From contig JAURXZ010000030.1 of NCBI GenBank assembly GCA_030654175.1, positions 62,001 through 126,000 of the forward strand: DNA of 64,000 nucleotides, in the 5' to 3' direction. Of the stretch, positions 7,922 through 17,914 are shown one piece after another (positions within the stretch are counted from its first letter, which is position 1; every line of letters begins with the position of its first letter). The translations under genes were made by a program, and so were the position numbers. The notes under the pieces are model-generated. The model worked only from the letters and a program-made list of their open reading frames with translations, searched no databases and had not been told where the DNA came from. This DNA is from Bacteroidia bacterium (lineage in GTDB: Bacteria; Bacteroidota; Bacteroidia; 2-12-FULL-35-15).

Positions 7922-8322
7922 CAGCACCGCAATAAATGCCGCGTTTAGAAATTCTTTCGGCAGGTCAGGGAACATTCCGCGTAAAACCACGCCCGAACGA
8001 CTGATATTTTTCAATTGGGCAGTTTTTTTTCAGAAAAGATTAAAGAGGCCCCCCTTTGCCCCCTTCTCCACCATGAGAAAAGAAGGTAGTGATGAATAAA
8101 GATAAAAGGCCAAATGAAAAAGTTCAAACAAATTATTTTTTTAGCAATCAAACTCACCTTTATCCACAAATGCAACTTTTAGAACAATTTTAGTGTCTTT
8201 CAAAAAAGTCAAAATACACTTCCAAAGAATAATGAACGAGGGAGTCATTCAGCATAAACTTAGTTAAATTAGATTGAATGCTTTTTTTACATAACTTTGG
8301 GCAAATTCGAAGAATATCTAAA
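7922..8322. other. Gene-free stretch with the PKD-gene promoter
   Basis: No gene is supported. The left part is mixed-composition filler with a Pro-codon-like run of c residues near 8046-8070; the right part is AT-rich and holds the promoter of the large PKD gene. A minus-strand frame at 8190-8381 overlaps that promoter and is treated as chance. Confidence 0.5.
8292..8299 (+). promoter_or_regulatory. -7 promoter box of the PKD-repeat gene
   Basis: taactttg matches TAnnTTTG exactly and lies 23 bp before ATG 8323. A ttg at 8274-8276 is a weak -33 candidate with short spacing. The box excludes the upstream in-frame ATG at 8278 as the start. Confidence 0.5.
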
Positions 8323-11300
8323 ATGAAGATAAAGGCAATGCGTTTTTGGACATTTTTTATTTTTGCTTTGTACTCCTTCACCCCCTTGATAAGTGGAGCT
8401 CAGGTAGTTGCAAATTTTTCGGCTACCCCTACTTCCGGTTGCGCCCCTCTTAATGTGGCCTTTACCAATCTTTCAACAGGAGCTACTACCTATAGCTGGG
8501 ATTTTGGGAATGGGAACACCTCAACAGCCACAAGTCCGGGTGCTATATTTTCTACTCCCGGAACATTCACTGTTACATTGGTTGCCACAAATGGCACCTC
8601 AAATACATTTACATCCACCATTACTGTATTTGCAAGCCCAATTGCCAGCTTTACTACCAGTACAATGCCTTCCTGTCCTGGTCAGCTGGTTACTTTAACC
8701 GACAATTCAACTCTTGGAAGTGCTGCACTCTCCACCTGGTCGTGGGATTTTGGTGATGGGAATGGTCAACCCACCGTAACCGGTTTAGTCACTCATTCTT
8801 ATGCCTTAGCAGGCACATATCCTGTTACCATGATAGTTACAGATGCCAACGGATGCTCTAACAGTACCATAAAATCTGTTACGATCGCTGCAGCTCCTAT
8901 TGCTTCTTTTACTGGCAGCCCCACATCAGCTTGTGCACCTCCATTGCTTGTTAATTTCACAAACACTTCCACAGTAACCGGAACAGTGAGTTATACCTGG
9001 AATTTTGGCGATAGCAATACTTCAACTCTTACAAATCCTTCCGATACCTACAACGCTTTGGGAGGATATACAGTGTCTCTTACAGTTATTCAGGGCGCAT
9101 GCAGCGACACGGAAGTAAAAACCAATTATATCGGAATTCAAAGTGTTGTTGCTGATTTTAGCGCTGACAATGTATCTGTTTGCGCAGGAGAAGTAGTCAC
9201 TTTCACTAATTTATCATTTCCTCTTTCGGCCACTCAGGCCTGGGATTTCGGAGATGGAACCACCTCAACTTCCACCAACCCTACACATGCGTATGCTGCA
9301 GCCGGAACTTATAACGTTACTTTAATTGAAGGAGCCGCAGGTTGTCAGAATACGGTTGTAAAAAACAGCTTTATCACGGTAACACCTTCTTCCACTGTGG
9401 CTTTCAGTGCTAACCAAACTCAAAACTGTTCCGCACCTTTTGCTGTAACTTTTAGTAATACCTCTACTGCTGGTTCTGATTATAGTTGGGATTTTGGAGA
9501 TGGAACCCCTCCTTTTACCACAAATTCACTTGCAGATTTTACATACACCTATACCACTGCAGGTAACTTCACGGTAACGCTCACGGTAACAAGTGGTAAT
9601 GGCTGTGTAACTGTGCTTACAAAAACTGATTATATTGTAATTCCCGACCCCATTGCCGACTTTACCGCCACTCCTGTACAAGGTTGTATACCTCTTTTAG
9701 CTAGTTTTACCAGCACAAGTATCTCCACCTTCGATCCCATCACAAGTTACATTTGGGATTTTGGGAACGGTTCAGTTACAACCGCTTCGCCAAACACAAG
9801 CAATACTTATAATACGTTAGGATTATTTACAGTTACCTTGATAATTGAAACCTCGTCAGGCTGCAGGGATACTATCACAAAGGTTGATCATATTTCAACA
9901 GGTCAAAAGCCAACCGCCAATTTTAGCGTTGTAGATCCTACCGTTTGTTATGGAACCGATGCTGAATTTAACGACCTTTCGATAGGTGCAGATTCAGCTT
10001 ATTGGGAATTTGACCTTAATCAGGGAACTTTTTCCACACCTCCGGGAGCCGTTTTGCCATTCAGCCCGGTTACCAATCTTTTCCCCGATACAGGTACGTT
10101 CTATGTAACTCAAATTGCTTTCAGCAATGGCTGTGCCGACACGCTCAAAATAGATGATATTGTACAAATTCTTCCTCCAAAACCCATATTTACGTTTGAA
10201 CTGAATTGTATCAATCTTTACTCTGTAACTTTTACCGATGCTTCCCTGGGCGCTGATTCAATTGTATGGAACTTTGGTGACGGAAGTCCTGTATTAAGTG
10301 ACGTGCTAAACCCAACCCATATTTTTGCCACTCGTGGAACAAAAGTAGTGACCCTCACTGCCTATAATTTTGCAACAGGTTGCTCCAGTTCTGTGATACA
10401 AACATTTGAAATAACAGAGCCGATAGCACAATTCACCGCTGTTCCAAATATCGGGTGTTATCCATTAGCAGTAACTTTCACCAGCACTTCCCAGGATGAT
10501 AACAGTGTTGTTTGGAATTTTGGTGACGGCAGCCCTGACCTGGCACTAAACAGTCCTACATTCCCTTTTCTCTATGTTTATTCACTTCCTCAATTAGATA
10601 CAGTGAAACTGGTAATCACAGATGTAAATGGTTGCATGGATAGCACCACCAGTGTAATTACAGTATACGGCCCCACCCCCGACTTTAATGCCGTTACTAC
10701 CTCAGGATGTACCCCTTTTCTGGTAAACTTAACGGATGCTTCCGTTTCAGATTCAGCTCTTGTTCAATGGACATGGGATTTTGGTGATGGCACAGCAAGC
10801 CAGACAGTAAATACATCATCAACAAGTCATACCTATACAGTTCCTGGTTTTTATGATGTAACGATGACAGTAACAGATAAAAATGGTTGTGTTAAAACCT
10901 TGACTAAACTGGCTTATATTCAACCTACCTTTCCTTTTCCTGCCTTTGTTGCTGATACCTTTGCCTGCAGAGATGAACTTGTTGTTTTTAATACAACCGG
11001 AACCATTGTGGCAAATCCGGCCACTTATGATTGGAATTTTGGTGATGGTACAACAGGCACAGGACCCGTTGCCACGCATGCATATACTTCCGACAACCTT
11101 TATACAGTTACCTTAAAAGTTACTGATTTGAATGGCTGCGACAGTTCTATCCAACAACAAATACGTATTCAACACCCTTCAGCCGGCTTCACCGATTCTG
11201 TTCTATTAATAGGCTGTGGTGTCACAAACATGCAATACACCGATAATTCTACCGGTTTGTCACTTACCGGATGGCAATGGAGTTTTGGAGATGGTGCTTC

Positions 11301-12504
11301 TGCCAGCACACAAAACCCTACCCACGCATACACAGTTCCGGGAACTTATGACGTTATACTTGTAACAACCAATATTGCAGGATGCACAGATACAGTAACA
11401 AATAGTGTTATTGTTCCGGGACCAACAGGAACTTTTTCCTTTACCCCTTCCACAGGTTGTCCACCGCTTATAGCTACATTTACTGCTGTAAGCAGCACTG
11501 CCATATCCTATACCTGGGACTTTGGTGATGGAACAGTAATTACAACAGCAAACCCTGTTATACAACATACTTATACCAGTGACATAACAGCAACTCCGGC
11601 ATTGCTCCTGGGCAGTAACCTTCCTGATGGAACTTTTTGCCAGGTACCCGCTCCACCGGCAGGACAAATAACTGTTGTAACTGTGGTACCCACCGTTGTC
11701 ATAAACTTAAACACCTCATCTGGTTGTATTCCGCTTACGGTTAACTTTACAGATGGTTCTATAGTTCCCGGTACCATTCCCGGTGATACAATTACTTCCT
11801 GGAACTGGAATTTTGGAGACGGTACCTCTTCAACATTACAAAACCCTACCCATGTTTTTTCAAGTGCAGGAAGCTATCCGGTAACGCTAGCAATCTCAAC
11901 TTTTGGTGGTTGTTCAAACGACAACTCCGACTCTGCATTAATTGTAACAGCACACCCCGACCCAATAGCTGCTTTCTCAGTTAATGCTACCAGTTTTGAC
12001 CTGCCATTTGATGCAACTATCTGTACAAATCAATCAGTGGGCGGAGCTACCTACATTTGGGATTTTGGAGATGGAAATTCTTCTACATTAGTGGATCCTC
12101 AACATTTGTATACCTTAGTTGGAACGTTCGATATTCAACTTGTTGCAATAACTCAATTTGGATGCCCCGATACTACTTACAATACAATTATCACCAAGGC
12201 CGATGTGGTTTTTCCTAATGCATTTACGCCTAACGCTGACGTGGCTTCAGGAGGAACTTATTCGCTGTTAAGCACAAGCAACGATGTGTTTTTCCCATAT
12301 ACTGCTGGGGTTGTTGATTTTAGCTTTGAAATTTTTAACCGCTGGGGCGAACAGGTTTTTGAATCCCTCGATATCAACAAAGGTTGGGACGGTTATTACA
12401 AAGGAAATTTATCTGAACAGGGTGTTTACGTTTGGAAAGCTTACATTAAGCTGAATGACGGAAAAGAACATTTCAAAAGCGGTGATGTTACGTTGCTGAG
12501 GTAG
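8323..12504 (+). CDS. Giant PKD-repeat adhesin with T9SS type B (gliding-type) sorting domain
   Basis: The 1393-residue secreted protein starts with a signal peptide (MRFWTFFIFALYSFTPLISG) and then carries about fifteen tandem PKD modules of 80-95 residues. Fourteen keep the WDFGDG-type signature (WDFGNG, WNFGDS and WSFGDG variants); the seventh has a degenerate WEFDLNQG. The final ~95 residues (VVFPNAFTPN, then FEIFNRWGEQVFES, then GWDGYYKGN, ending GDVTLLR) match the gliding-motility C-terminal domain, the type B T9SS signal. It is probably exported by T9SS to the cell surface or medium as an adhesin or structural protein. No enzymatic domain is seen. Confidence 0.92.
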   Translation: MKIKAMRFWTFFIFALYSFTPLISGAQVVANFSATPTSGCAPLNVAFTNLSTGATTYSWDFGNGNTSTATSPGAIFSTPGTFTVTLVATNGTSNTFTSTITVFASPIASFTTSTMPSCPGQLVTLTDNSTLGSAALSTWSWDFGDGNGQPTVTGLVTHSYALAGTYPVTMIVTDANGCSNSTIKSVTIAAAPIASFTGSPTSACAPPLLVNFTNTSTVTGTVSYTWNFGDSNTSTLTNPSDTYNALGGYTVSLTVIQGACSDTEVKTNYIGIQSVVADFSADNVSVCAGEVVTFTNLSFPLSATQAWDFGDGTTSTSTNPTHAYAAAGTYNVTLIEGAAGCQNTVVKNSFITVTPSSTVAFSANQTQNCSAPFAVTFSNTSTAGSDYSWDFGDGTPPFTTNSLADFTYTYTTAGNFTVTLTVTSGNGCVTVLTKTDYIVIPDPIADFTATPVQGCIPLLASFTSTSISTFDPITSYIWDFGNGSVTTASPNTSNTYNTLGLFTVTLIIETSSGCRDTITKVDHISTGQKPTANFSVVDPTVCYGTDAEFNDLSIGADSAYWEFDLNQGTFSTPPGAVLPFSPVTNLFPDTGTFYVTQIAFSNGCADTLKIDDIVQILPPKPIFTFELNCINLYSVTFTDASLGADSIVWNFGDGSPVLSDVLNPTHIFATRGTKVVTLTAYNFATGCSSSVIQTFEITEPIAQFTAVPNIGCYPLAVTFTSTSQDDNSVVWNFGDGSPDLALNSPTFPFLYVYSLPQLDTVKLVITDVNGCMDSTTSVITVYGPTPDFNAVTTSGCTPFLVNLTDASVSDSALVQWTWDFGDGTASQTVNTSSTSHTYTVPGFYDVTMTVTDKNGCVKTLTKLAYIQPTFPFPAFVADTFACRDELVVFNTTGTIVANPATYDWNFGDGTTGTGPVATHAYTSDNLYTVTLKVTDLNGCDSSIQQQIRIQHPSAGFTDSVLLIGCGVTNMQYTDNSTGLSLTGWQWSFGDGASASTQNPTHAYTVPGTYDVILVTTNIAGCTDTVTNSVIVPGPTGTFSFTPSTGCPPLIATFTAVSSTAISYTWDFGDGTVITTANPVIQHTYTSDITATPALLLGSNLPDGTFCQVPAPPAGQITVVTVVPTVVINLNTSSGCIPLTVNFTDGSIVPGTIPGDTITSWNWNFGDGTSSTLQNPTHVFSSAGSYPVTLAISTFGGCSNDNSDSALIVTAHPDPIAAFSVNATSFDLPFDATICTNQSVGGATYIWDFGDGNSSTLVDPQHLYTLVGTFDIQLVAITQFGCPDTTYNTIITKADVVFPNAFTPNADVASGGTYSLLSTSNDVFFPYTAGVVDFSFEIFNRWGEQVFESLDINKGWDGYYKGNLSEQGVYVWKAYIKLNDGKEHFKSGDVTLLR

Positions 12505-12586
12505 GGATCAATTTTACAGTTTTTCAGTAGGCAATTCAGGAGTAAGCAATTGTATAATTGTATAATTGCCAAATTGTAAAATTATT

Positions 12587-13828
12587 TTATTCAAACCTCA
12601 ACGCATCAATAGGATCCAGTTTTGAAGCCTTAATAGCAGGGTACAATCCGGCAAATAATCCAACAAACATACATAGTACCACCCCACTGATGATCCACAC
12701 CCAGGGAATTACAAACCCTACTCCTAACTGAAAAGAAATAAGATTACCGATCAGCATTCCAAGAATAATTCCCAATAATCCACCTATCTGACAAATTACA
12801 ATTGCTTCTACCAGAAACTGACCGCGAATAGCCGTTTTTGTTGCTCCAACGGCTTTTCTGATGCCTATCTCTCTGGTTCGTTCTGTTACCGAAACAAGCA
12901 TTATATTCATTAAACCAATGGCTGCGCCCAGCAGCGTAATAATTCCTATGATGGTTGCGCCAGTGGTGGCCTTCCCGATCAAACCAATCAGCATATTTGC
13001 AAGGTTGTCGCTTTTTGTTATTTCAAAATTATTGTCTTCACCAATTCGTACTTTTCTAACCACTCTGAAAGTACCGATAGCCTCATTAATAGCGGCATCC
13101 ATCTGCATCGAACTAGTGGTAAGAACATTTATTGTGTAGGTCATATTAGGCATTGAAAAATACTGACGAACATTGTTTAGTGTCAGTATCCCTACTTTAT
13201 CACCTCCAAAACCTGCACTGTTTCCTTTTGATTTTAAAACACCTATTACTTTGTATTTACCACTTCCTATTGTTACCACTTTATCAATGGGCTCATCTTT
13301 TTTATTAAATAAAGCTTCAACCACCTCTTTACCTAATATTACCACATGACTGCCATAAAGCACCTCTTGTGCAGAAAAATTCCGTCCACGCTCCAGCTCA
13401 TAACCGGAAGTAGCCATATAATTTTCATCCCCGCCAAACACCCGTATATTCGGGTTTGTTTTTTTTGATGCATACTTCATCGTTCCTGCACCGGCTGCCA
13501 TAGTTGAAACAGAAGGCTTTGCTGGAAATGAATACTCTTTACTAAAACGCACCGCTTCATCATAAGTGATATTTTTAAATCTTTTTGGTTTTTTGCCGTT
13601 TTGACCAATACGTAACTTCATTTCACGATTACGGATAGTGAACGTATTGGCCCCCATATTGGTAAAATTGCTGTTGATGGACGATTTAATGGCGTCAATA
13701 GCTGTTAAGATCCCAACCAAAGCCATAATTCCAATAGAGATAATTAAGACAGTAAGTGTGGTTCGCAATAGCTGAGCTCGGATCGAGCCAAGTGATATTC
13801 TAATATTTTCCTTAATATTTGAAGCCAT
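12587..13828 (-). CDS. ABC transporter permease, MacB/FtsX type
   Basis: A 413-residue permease with a cytosolic N-terminus and TM1 at about 20-45, a large periplasmic MacB_PCD domain (about 48-270), and three C-terminal TM helices in the FtsX domain, including the conserved TERTREIGIRKAVGATK segment. It ends PAIKASKLDPIDALRFE, typical of MacB-like permeases. Such proteins act as mechanotransmission permeases for export from the periplasm, needing a MacB-type ATPase and often an outer-membrane partner. Neither is adjacent here. It converges on the PKD gene with an 82-bp gap. Confidence 0.93.
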   Translation of the reverse strand: MASNIKENIRISLGSIRAQLLRTTLTVLIISIGIMALVGILTAIDAIKSSINSNFTNMGANTFTIRNREMKLRIGQNGKKPKRFKNITYDEAVRFSKEYSFPAKPSVSTMAAGAGTMKYASKKTNPNIRVFGGDENYMATSGYELERGRNFSAQEVLYGSHVVILGKEVVEALFNKKDEPIDKVVTIGSGKYKVIGVLKSKGNSAGFGGDKVGILTLNNVRQYFSMPNMTYTINVLTTSSMQMDAAINEAIGTFRVVRKVRIGEDNNFEITKSDNLANMLIGLIGKATTGATIIGIITLLGAAIGLMNIMLVSVTERTREIGIRKAVGATKTAIRGQFLVEAIVICQIGGLLGIILGMLIGNLISFQLGVGFVIPWVWIISGVVLCMFVGLFAGLYPAIKASKLDPIDALRFE

Positions 13829-14363
13829 AAATTAATTTGACAATTTGATAATTTAACAATTTTGACAATTTACTTATGTTTCAAAATGCAAATTATATGA
13901 TAGACTTAATATAAGTTTAAAATACATTATAATGTTTACAACCAAATTGAGGGTTAAAATGCTTACACACAATTTTCTCGACAAGCTCGAAATGAACCAG
14001 CGCGCAGTCATTTCGAGCTTGTCGAGAAAGTGCGGCTGATTACCTAAACGAATTAACTTATATAAAGTCTGATTAAATCAAGAAAGATCCATAATTCAAA
14101 TAAATCCTGATTCATACCAGACAGTAATCACAAAAATAGCAAGAAAAAAGCGATTTTAAAATTATGGGATGTATCATCTTTAAAATGAGGATTTTTATCA
14201 AAATAATAAATTTTAATATATTATCTTTGGTGTCCATAATATTATTATTAACCAACAATTTGACATAAAATTCGAATAATAAACCATTTTGAAAATTTGC
14301 AAATTTGAAGCAAACTTTAATTTTCAAATTAGCAAATTTTCAAATTAATAAATTAACAAAACT
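13829..14363. other. Gene-free stretch with perfect palindrome and AT-rich word repeats
   Basis: No gene. It holds tandem acaattt-like words (13838-13872), a perfect 22-bp palindrome (13974-14029), and before aconitase a run of permuted caaattt words (14280-14350) that can fold back. A minus-strand frame at 14112-14327 is low-complexity and rejected. Confidence 0.5.
13974..14029. repeat. Perfect 22-bp palindrome, dispersed REP-like repeat
   Basis: Arms at 13974-13995 and 14008-14029 are exact inverted copies around a 12-nt loop; the arm core is ctcgacaagctcgaaatga. The same tcatttcgag...gagaaa arrangement occurs in the MITE-like element at 6358-6415. It lies between the permease start and aconitase, where it could act as a hairpin in either transcript. 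Confidence 0.75.
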
Positions 14364-16631
14364 ATGGCATTTGATATTGAAATGATTAAGGCACTTTATG
14401 AGAAATTGCCTGCTAAAGTTGAAGCTGCACGTAAATTATTAGGGCGTCCACTAACACTTACAGAAAAAACATTGTATGCACATTTGCATGTCGATCAAAA
14501 AATGGAATCTTTCCAGCGTGGAAAATCCTATGTTGATTTTGCACCGGATAGAGTGGCTATGCAAGATGCAACAGCCCAAATGGCATTGTTGCAATTTATG
14601 CAATCGGGGCGTCCGAAAGTTGCGGTTCCTTCCACTGTTCATTGTGATCACTTGATCACAGCCAAAGATGGTGCTGCTACCGATCTGGCTTTTGCAACAA
14701 GTGAAAGTAAAGAAGTATTTGATTTTTTAGGTTCCGTTTCTAATAAATACGGTATCGGTTTTTGGAAGCCGGGTGCTGGTATTATCCATCAGGTTGTTTT
14801 AGAGAACTATGCTTTCCCCGGAGGATTAATGATCGGTACCGATTCACACACAGTAAATGCAGGTGGATTAGGAATGGTTGCAATAGGTGTTGGTGGTGCC
14901 GATGCATGTGATGTGATGGCCGGATTGGCTTGGGAATTAAAAATGCCTAAATTAATTGGTGTTAAATTAACAGGAAAACTAAATGGCTGGACTGCTCCTA
15001 AAGATGTGATCTTAAAAGTTGCCGGTATATTAACAGTAAAAGGTGGAACAGATGCTGTTGTTGAATATTTTGGTGAAGGTGCAACATCCATAAGCTGTAC
15101 AGGGAAAGGAACTATTTGTAACATGGGTGCCGAAATTGGTGCTACCGCTTCCACATTTGCTTACGATGCTTCTATGGAACGTTACCTGAATGCAACTGGT
15201 AGAGCTGATGTTGCTGAGCTTGCAAATAAAGTTAAAGAACATTTAACTGCTGATGCAGAAGTCTATGCTAATCCTACCAAGTATTTTGATGAAGTAATTG
15301 AAATTGATCTGTCAACATTGGAGCCTCATGTAAATGGTCCGTTCACACCGGATCTGGCAACTCCTATTTCTAAATTAAAAGAAGAAGCAATAAAAAATGG
15401 CTGGCCATTAAAGATTTCCGTTGGCTTATTAGGTTCTTGTACCAACTCTTCTTATGAAGATATTTCCCGTGCAGTAAGCATTGCAAAACAAGTTTCTGCT
15501 AAAAATTTAAAATCAAAAGCAGAATATTTGATCAATCCGGGTTCAGAACAAATTCGTTACACTATTAAACGTGATGGATTTTTAGATGTGTTTGACCAAA
15601 TTGGTGCAAAAGTATTTACCAATGCTTGCGGACCATGTATTGGAATGTGGGATAGAATGGGTGCTGAGAAACAAGAAAAAAACACGATCATTCATTCCTT
15701 CAACAGAAATTTCTCAAAACGCGCGGACGGAAATCCAAATACGTATGCATTTGTTGCATCTCCTGAAATAGTGACTGCAATGGCAATTGCAGGCGACTTA
15801 ACGTTCAATCCATTAACCGATTTTTTAACAAACGAACAAGGCGTAAAAGTAAAACTGGATGCACCAACAGGCGATGAGTTACCTACAAAAGGATTTGCTG
15901 TTGAAGATGCCGGATACCAGGCTCCTGCTAAAGACGGAAGCTCAGTGAATATAATTGTTTCACCAACTTCCAATCGTTTACAATTATTAAATCCATTTAC
16001 TGCCTGGGAAGGTATTGATCTGAAAGGATTGAAATTGCTCATCAAAGCAAAAGGTAAATGTACCACCGACCATATTTCAATGGCAGGCCCATGGTTAAAA
16101 TTCCGCGGACATTTAGATAATATCTCTAACAATATGCTGATAGGTGCAGTGAATTATTTCAATGAAAAAACCGACACCGTTAAAAATCAGTTTACCGGTG
16201 AATATGGCGCTGTTCCTGCTGTTCAACGTGCATACAAAGCTAAAGGGGTAGGATCAATTGTGGTAGGTGATGAAAATTACGGTGAAGGATCTTCACGTGA
16301 ACATGCAGCTATGGAGCCCCGCTTCTTAGGTGTACGTGCAGTATTGGTGAAATCATTCGCTCGGATCCATGAAACAAACCTTAAAAAACAAGGGATGTTG
16401 GGATTAACATTTGCCAACAAAGCGGATTATGATAAAATTAAAGAAGATGATTCAATTGATATCGATGGATTAACATCCTTTGCACCAAATGTTCCTTTAA
16501 CTTTAGTATTAAATCATGCTGATGGATCTAAAGAGGAATTTAAAGTAAATCATACTTACAACGAGCAGCAAATAGAATGGTTTAAAGCAGGTGGCGCTTT
16601 AAATATCATCCGTGCTAATGTTAAGGCTTAG
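14364..16631 (+). CDS. acn: Aconitate hydratase (mitochondrial-type)
   Basis: This 755-residue enzyme interconverts citrate and isocitrate in the TCA cycle. The [4Fe-4S] ligands are in place: Cys359 in GSCTNSS, and Cys422/Cys425 in ACGPCIG. Substrate-binding motifs [14 protein letters not shown] and [20 protein letters not shown] (swivel domain) are intact. The length and sequence match the mitochondrial-type aconitase clade (AcnA/IPM isomerase superfamily) rather than AcnB. ATG 14364 follows an AT-rich region. It stands alone and is followed by a good intrinsic terminator. Confidence 0.97.
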   Translation: MAFDIEMIKALYEKLPAKVEAARKLLGRPLTLTEKTLYAHLHVDQKMESFQRGKSYVDFAPDRVAMQDATAQMALLQFMQSGRPKVAVPSTVHCDHLITAKDGAATDLAFATSESKEVFDFLGSVSNKYGIGFWKPGAGIIHQVVLENYAFPGGLMIGTDSHTVNAGGLGMVAIGVGGADACDVMAGLAWELKMPKLIGVKLTGKLNGWTAPKDVILKVAGILTVKGGTDAVVEYFGEGATSISCTGKGTICNMGAEIGATASTFAYDASMERYLNATGRADVAELANKVKEHLTADAEVYANPTKYFDEVIEIDLSTLEPHVNGPFTPDLATPISKLKEEAIKNGWPLKISVGLLGSCTNSSYEDISRAVSIAKQVSAKNLKSKAEYLINPGSEQIRYTIKRDGFLDVFDQIGAKVFTNACGPCIGMWDRMGAEKQEKNTIIHSFNRNFSKRADGNPNTYAFVASPEIVTAMAIAGDLTFNPLTDFLTNEQGVKVKLDAPTGDELPTKGFAVEDAGYQAPAKDGSSVNIIVSPTSNRLQLLNPFTAWEGIDLKGLKLLIKAKGKCTTDHISMAGPWLKFRGHLDNISNNMLIGAVNYFNEKTDTVKNQFTGEYGAVPAVQRAYKAKGVGSIVVGDENYGEGSSREHAAMEPRFLGVRAVLVKSFARIHETNLKKQGMLGLTFANKADYDKIKEDDSIDIDGLTSFAPNVPLTLVLNHADGSKEEFKVNHTYNEQQIEWFKAGGALNIIRANVKA

Positions 16632-16665
16632 TTATAGATTTAAAGAGCATAGAATCAAAAATCAG

Positions 16666-16703
16666 GAAAATACCCTTCGAAATTCGTTGGGTATTTTCTT
16701 TTT
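16666..16703 (+). terminator. Intrinsic terminator after aconitase
   Basis: gaaaataccc (16666-16675) pairs perfectly with gggtattttc (16689-16698) around a 13-nt loop and is followed by a T run. It lies 35 bp after the aconitase stop and ahead of the bestrophin gene. Confidence 0.8.
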
Positions 16704-16731
16704 ATGAATTAATTGAATAGAAAAAGTATTT

Positions 16732-17601
16732 ATGAAAGCATACAACCCGAAAGATTGGTTCAGCCTTATTTTTAATTTTCACAAGAGCGATACATTCAGG
16801 TTGCTTATGCCTGCAATGGGAGGACTAACTGTCCTATCTTCAATTTTATGTTATATGGATGTTGAATTGCATCTTATTACTTTTCGAAGCACCACAGTAA
16901 TGCACTCCTTACTAGGCTTTGTAATATCATTGTTACTGGTATTCCGAACCAATACAGCTTACGACAGGTGGTGGGAAGGCAGAAAATTATGGGGCGACCT
17001 TGTAAATAACAGCAGAAATTTAATGTTGAAGATCAATGCATTTTTACCGGATGACCAAAAGGAATTAAAAAACAATTTCAGGATATTAATAAGCAATTAT
17101 GCGGTTGCTTTGAAAGACCATTTAAGAGGAGGTTTTAAGGAAGAAGGACTAGAAGAACATCCCAACCTTCAAATAATTGATCTGAAACAAACTAACCATA
17201 CACCTAATAAAATTGCCCTGCAACTATACATTGAAGCAGACAGATTAGTTAAACAAAAATTAATTTCTGAAGAAAAATTTATTGTGTTAAATGAAGAACT
17301 GCGCTCATTTACCAATGTTGTTGGTGCCTGTGAACGCATAAAAAAAACTCCCATCCCCTATTCATACAGTTCCTTCATCAAACGCATTATATTTTTATAC
17401 GTTATCACCCTTCCCTTTGGTTTAATTCATGACCTGAAATGGGCTACTATACCTATTGTATTATTTGTGTTTTATGCTTTTGGAAGCTTGGAATTGCTTG
17501 CCGAAGAGATCGAAGATCCATTTGGTACTGAAAGAAATGACCTTCCAACTGATGAATTGGCGAATACGATCAGGAAAAATTTAAAAGAGATCATAGAATA
17601 A
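16732..17601 (+). CDS. Bestrophin-family anion channel
   Basis: A 289-residue membrane protein of the bestrophin/YneE (RFP-TM) family. It begins YNPKDWFSLIFNFHKSDTFR, has TM segments at about 23-43 and 56-72, and the conserved block LLVFRTNTAYDRWWEGRKLW, then two further TM segments at about 213-250 and the motif ELLAEEIEDPFG near the C-terminus, all diagnostic. Bacterial homologues form pentameric ion channels. It is separated from aconitase by a terminator, so it likely has its own promoter. Confidence 0.92.
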   Translation: MKAYNPKDWFSLIFNFHKSDTFRLLMPAMGGLTVLSSILCYMDVELHLITFRSTTVMHSLLGFVISLLLVFRTNTAYDRWWEGRKLWGDLVNNSRNLMLKINAFLPDDQKELKNNFRILISNYAVALKDHLRGGFKEEGLEEHPNLQIIDLKQTNHTPNKIALQLYIEADRLVKQKLISEEKFIVLNEELRSFTNVVGACERIKKTPIPYSYSSFIKRIIFLYVITLPFGLIHDLKWATIPIVLFVFYAFGSLELLAEEIEDPFGTERNDLPTDELANTIRKNLKEIIE

Positions 17602-17914
17602 TTTCTTGCCTGATACCAAAGCGCCAACAGGATGATTTTTTAAAAGCACTGTCATGCTGAACTTGTTTCAGCATCTATCAGATTCTGAAACAAATTCTGA
17701 ATGAGGTTTTTCATGACTTGTTAATAAATTCAATAAAAAAGACCAGTAAAGGACATATCTAAGTACAACCTCAATTTCAAGAGGCCCCACACGCTTAACT
17801 TGCTCTGTTCTAAGCATTAAATACAAAATATTTGTAACCTTTTTTGTGATTCTAACGTAAGTTAAAATGTTATTGTTGAGAAATTTTAGTATTTTTATTT
17901 TTAATACTGCAAAT
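17602..17914. other. Gene-free stretch with a dispersed hairpin repeat
   Basis: Contains the hairpin repeat at 17652-17700 and AT-rich leader DNA ahead of the next T9SS gene. A minus-strand frame (17668-17925) crosses the repeat and is not supported. No clear TAnnTTTG box was found. Confidence 0.45.
17652..17700. repeat. Dispersed hairpin repeat (tgctgaacttgtttcagca type), copy 1
   Basis: The 27 nt from about 17651 to 17677 recur exactly, reverse-complemented, near 50430-50456. Each copy is followed by a diverged inverted half (here near 17681-17700), so it can fold. Non-coding. Confidence 0.7.

Noticed and set aside
8190-8381. Minus-strand frame before the PKD gene
   Set aside because: It overlaps the promoter and signal peptide of a clear gene and has shadow-like composition.
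14112-14327. Minus-strand AT-rich frame before aconitase
   Set aside because: Low-complexity Ile/Leu/Lys/Asn composition typical of AT-rich spacer; no start or family.
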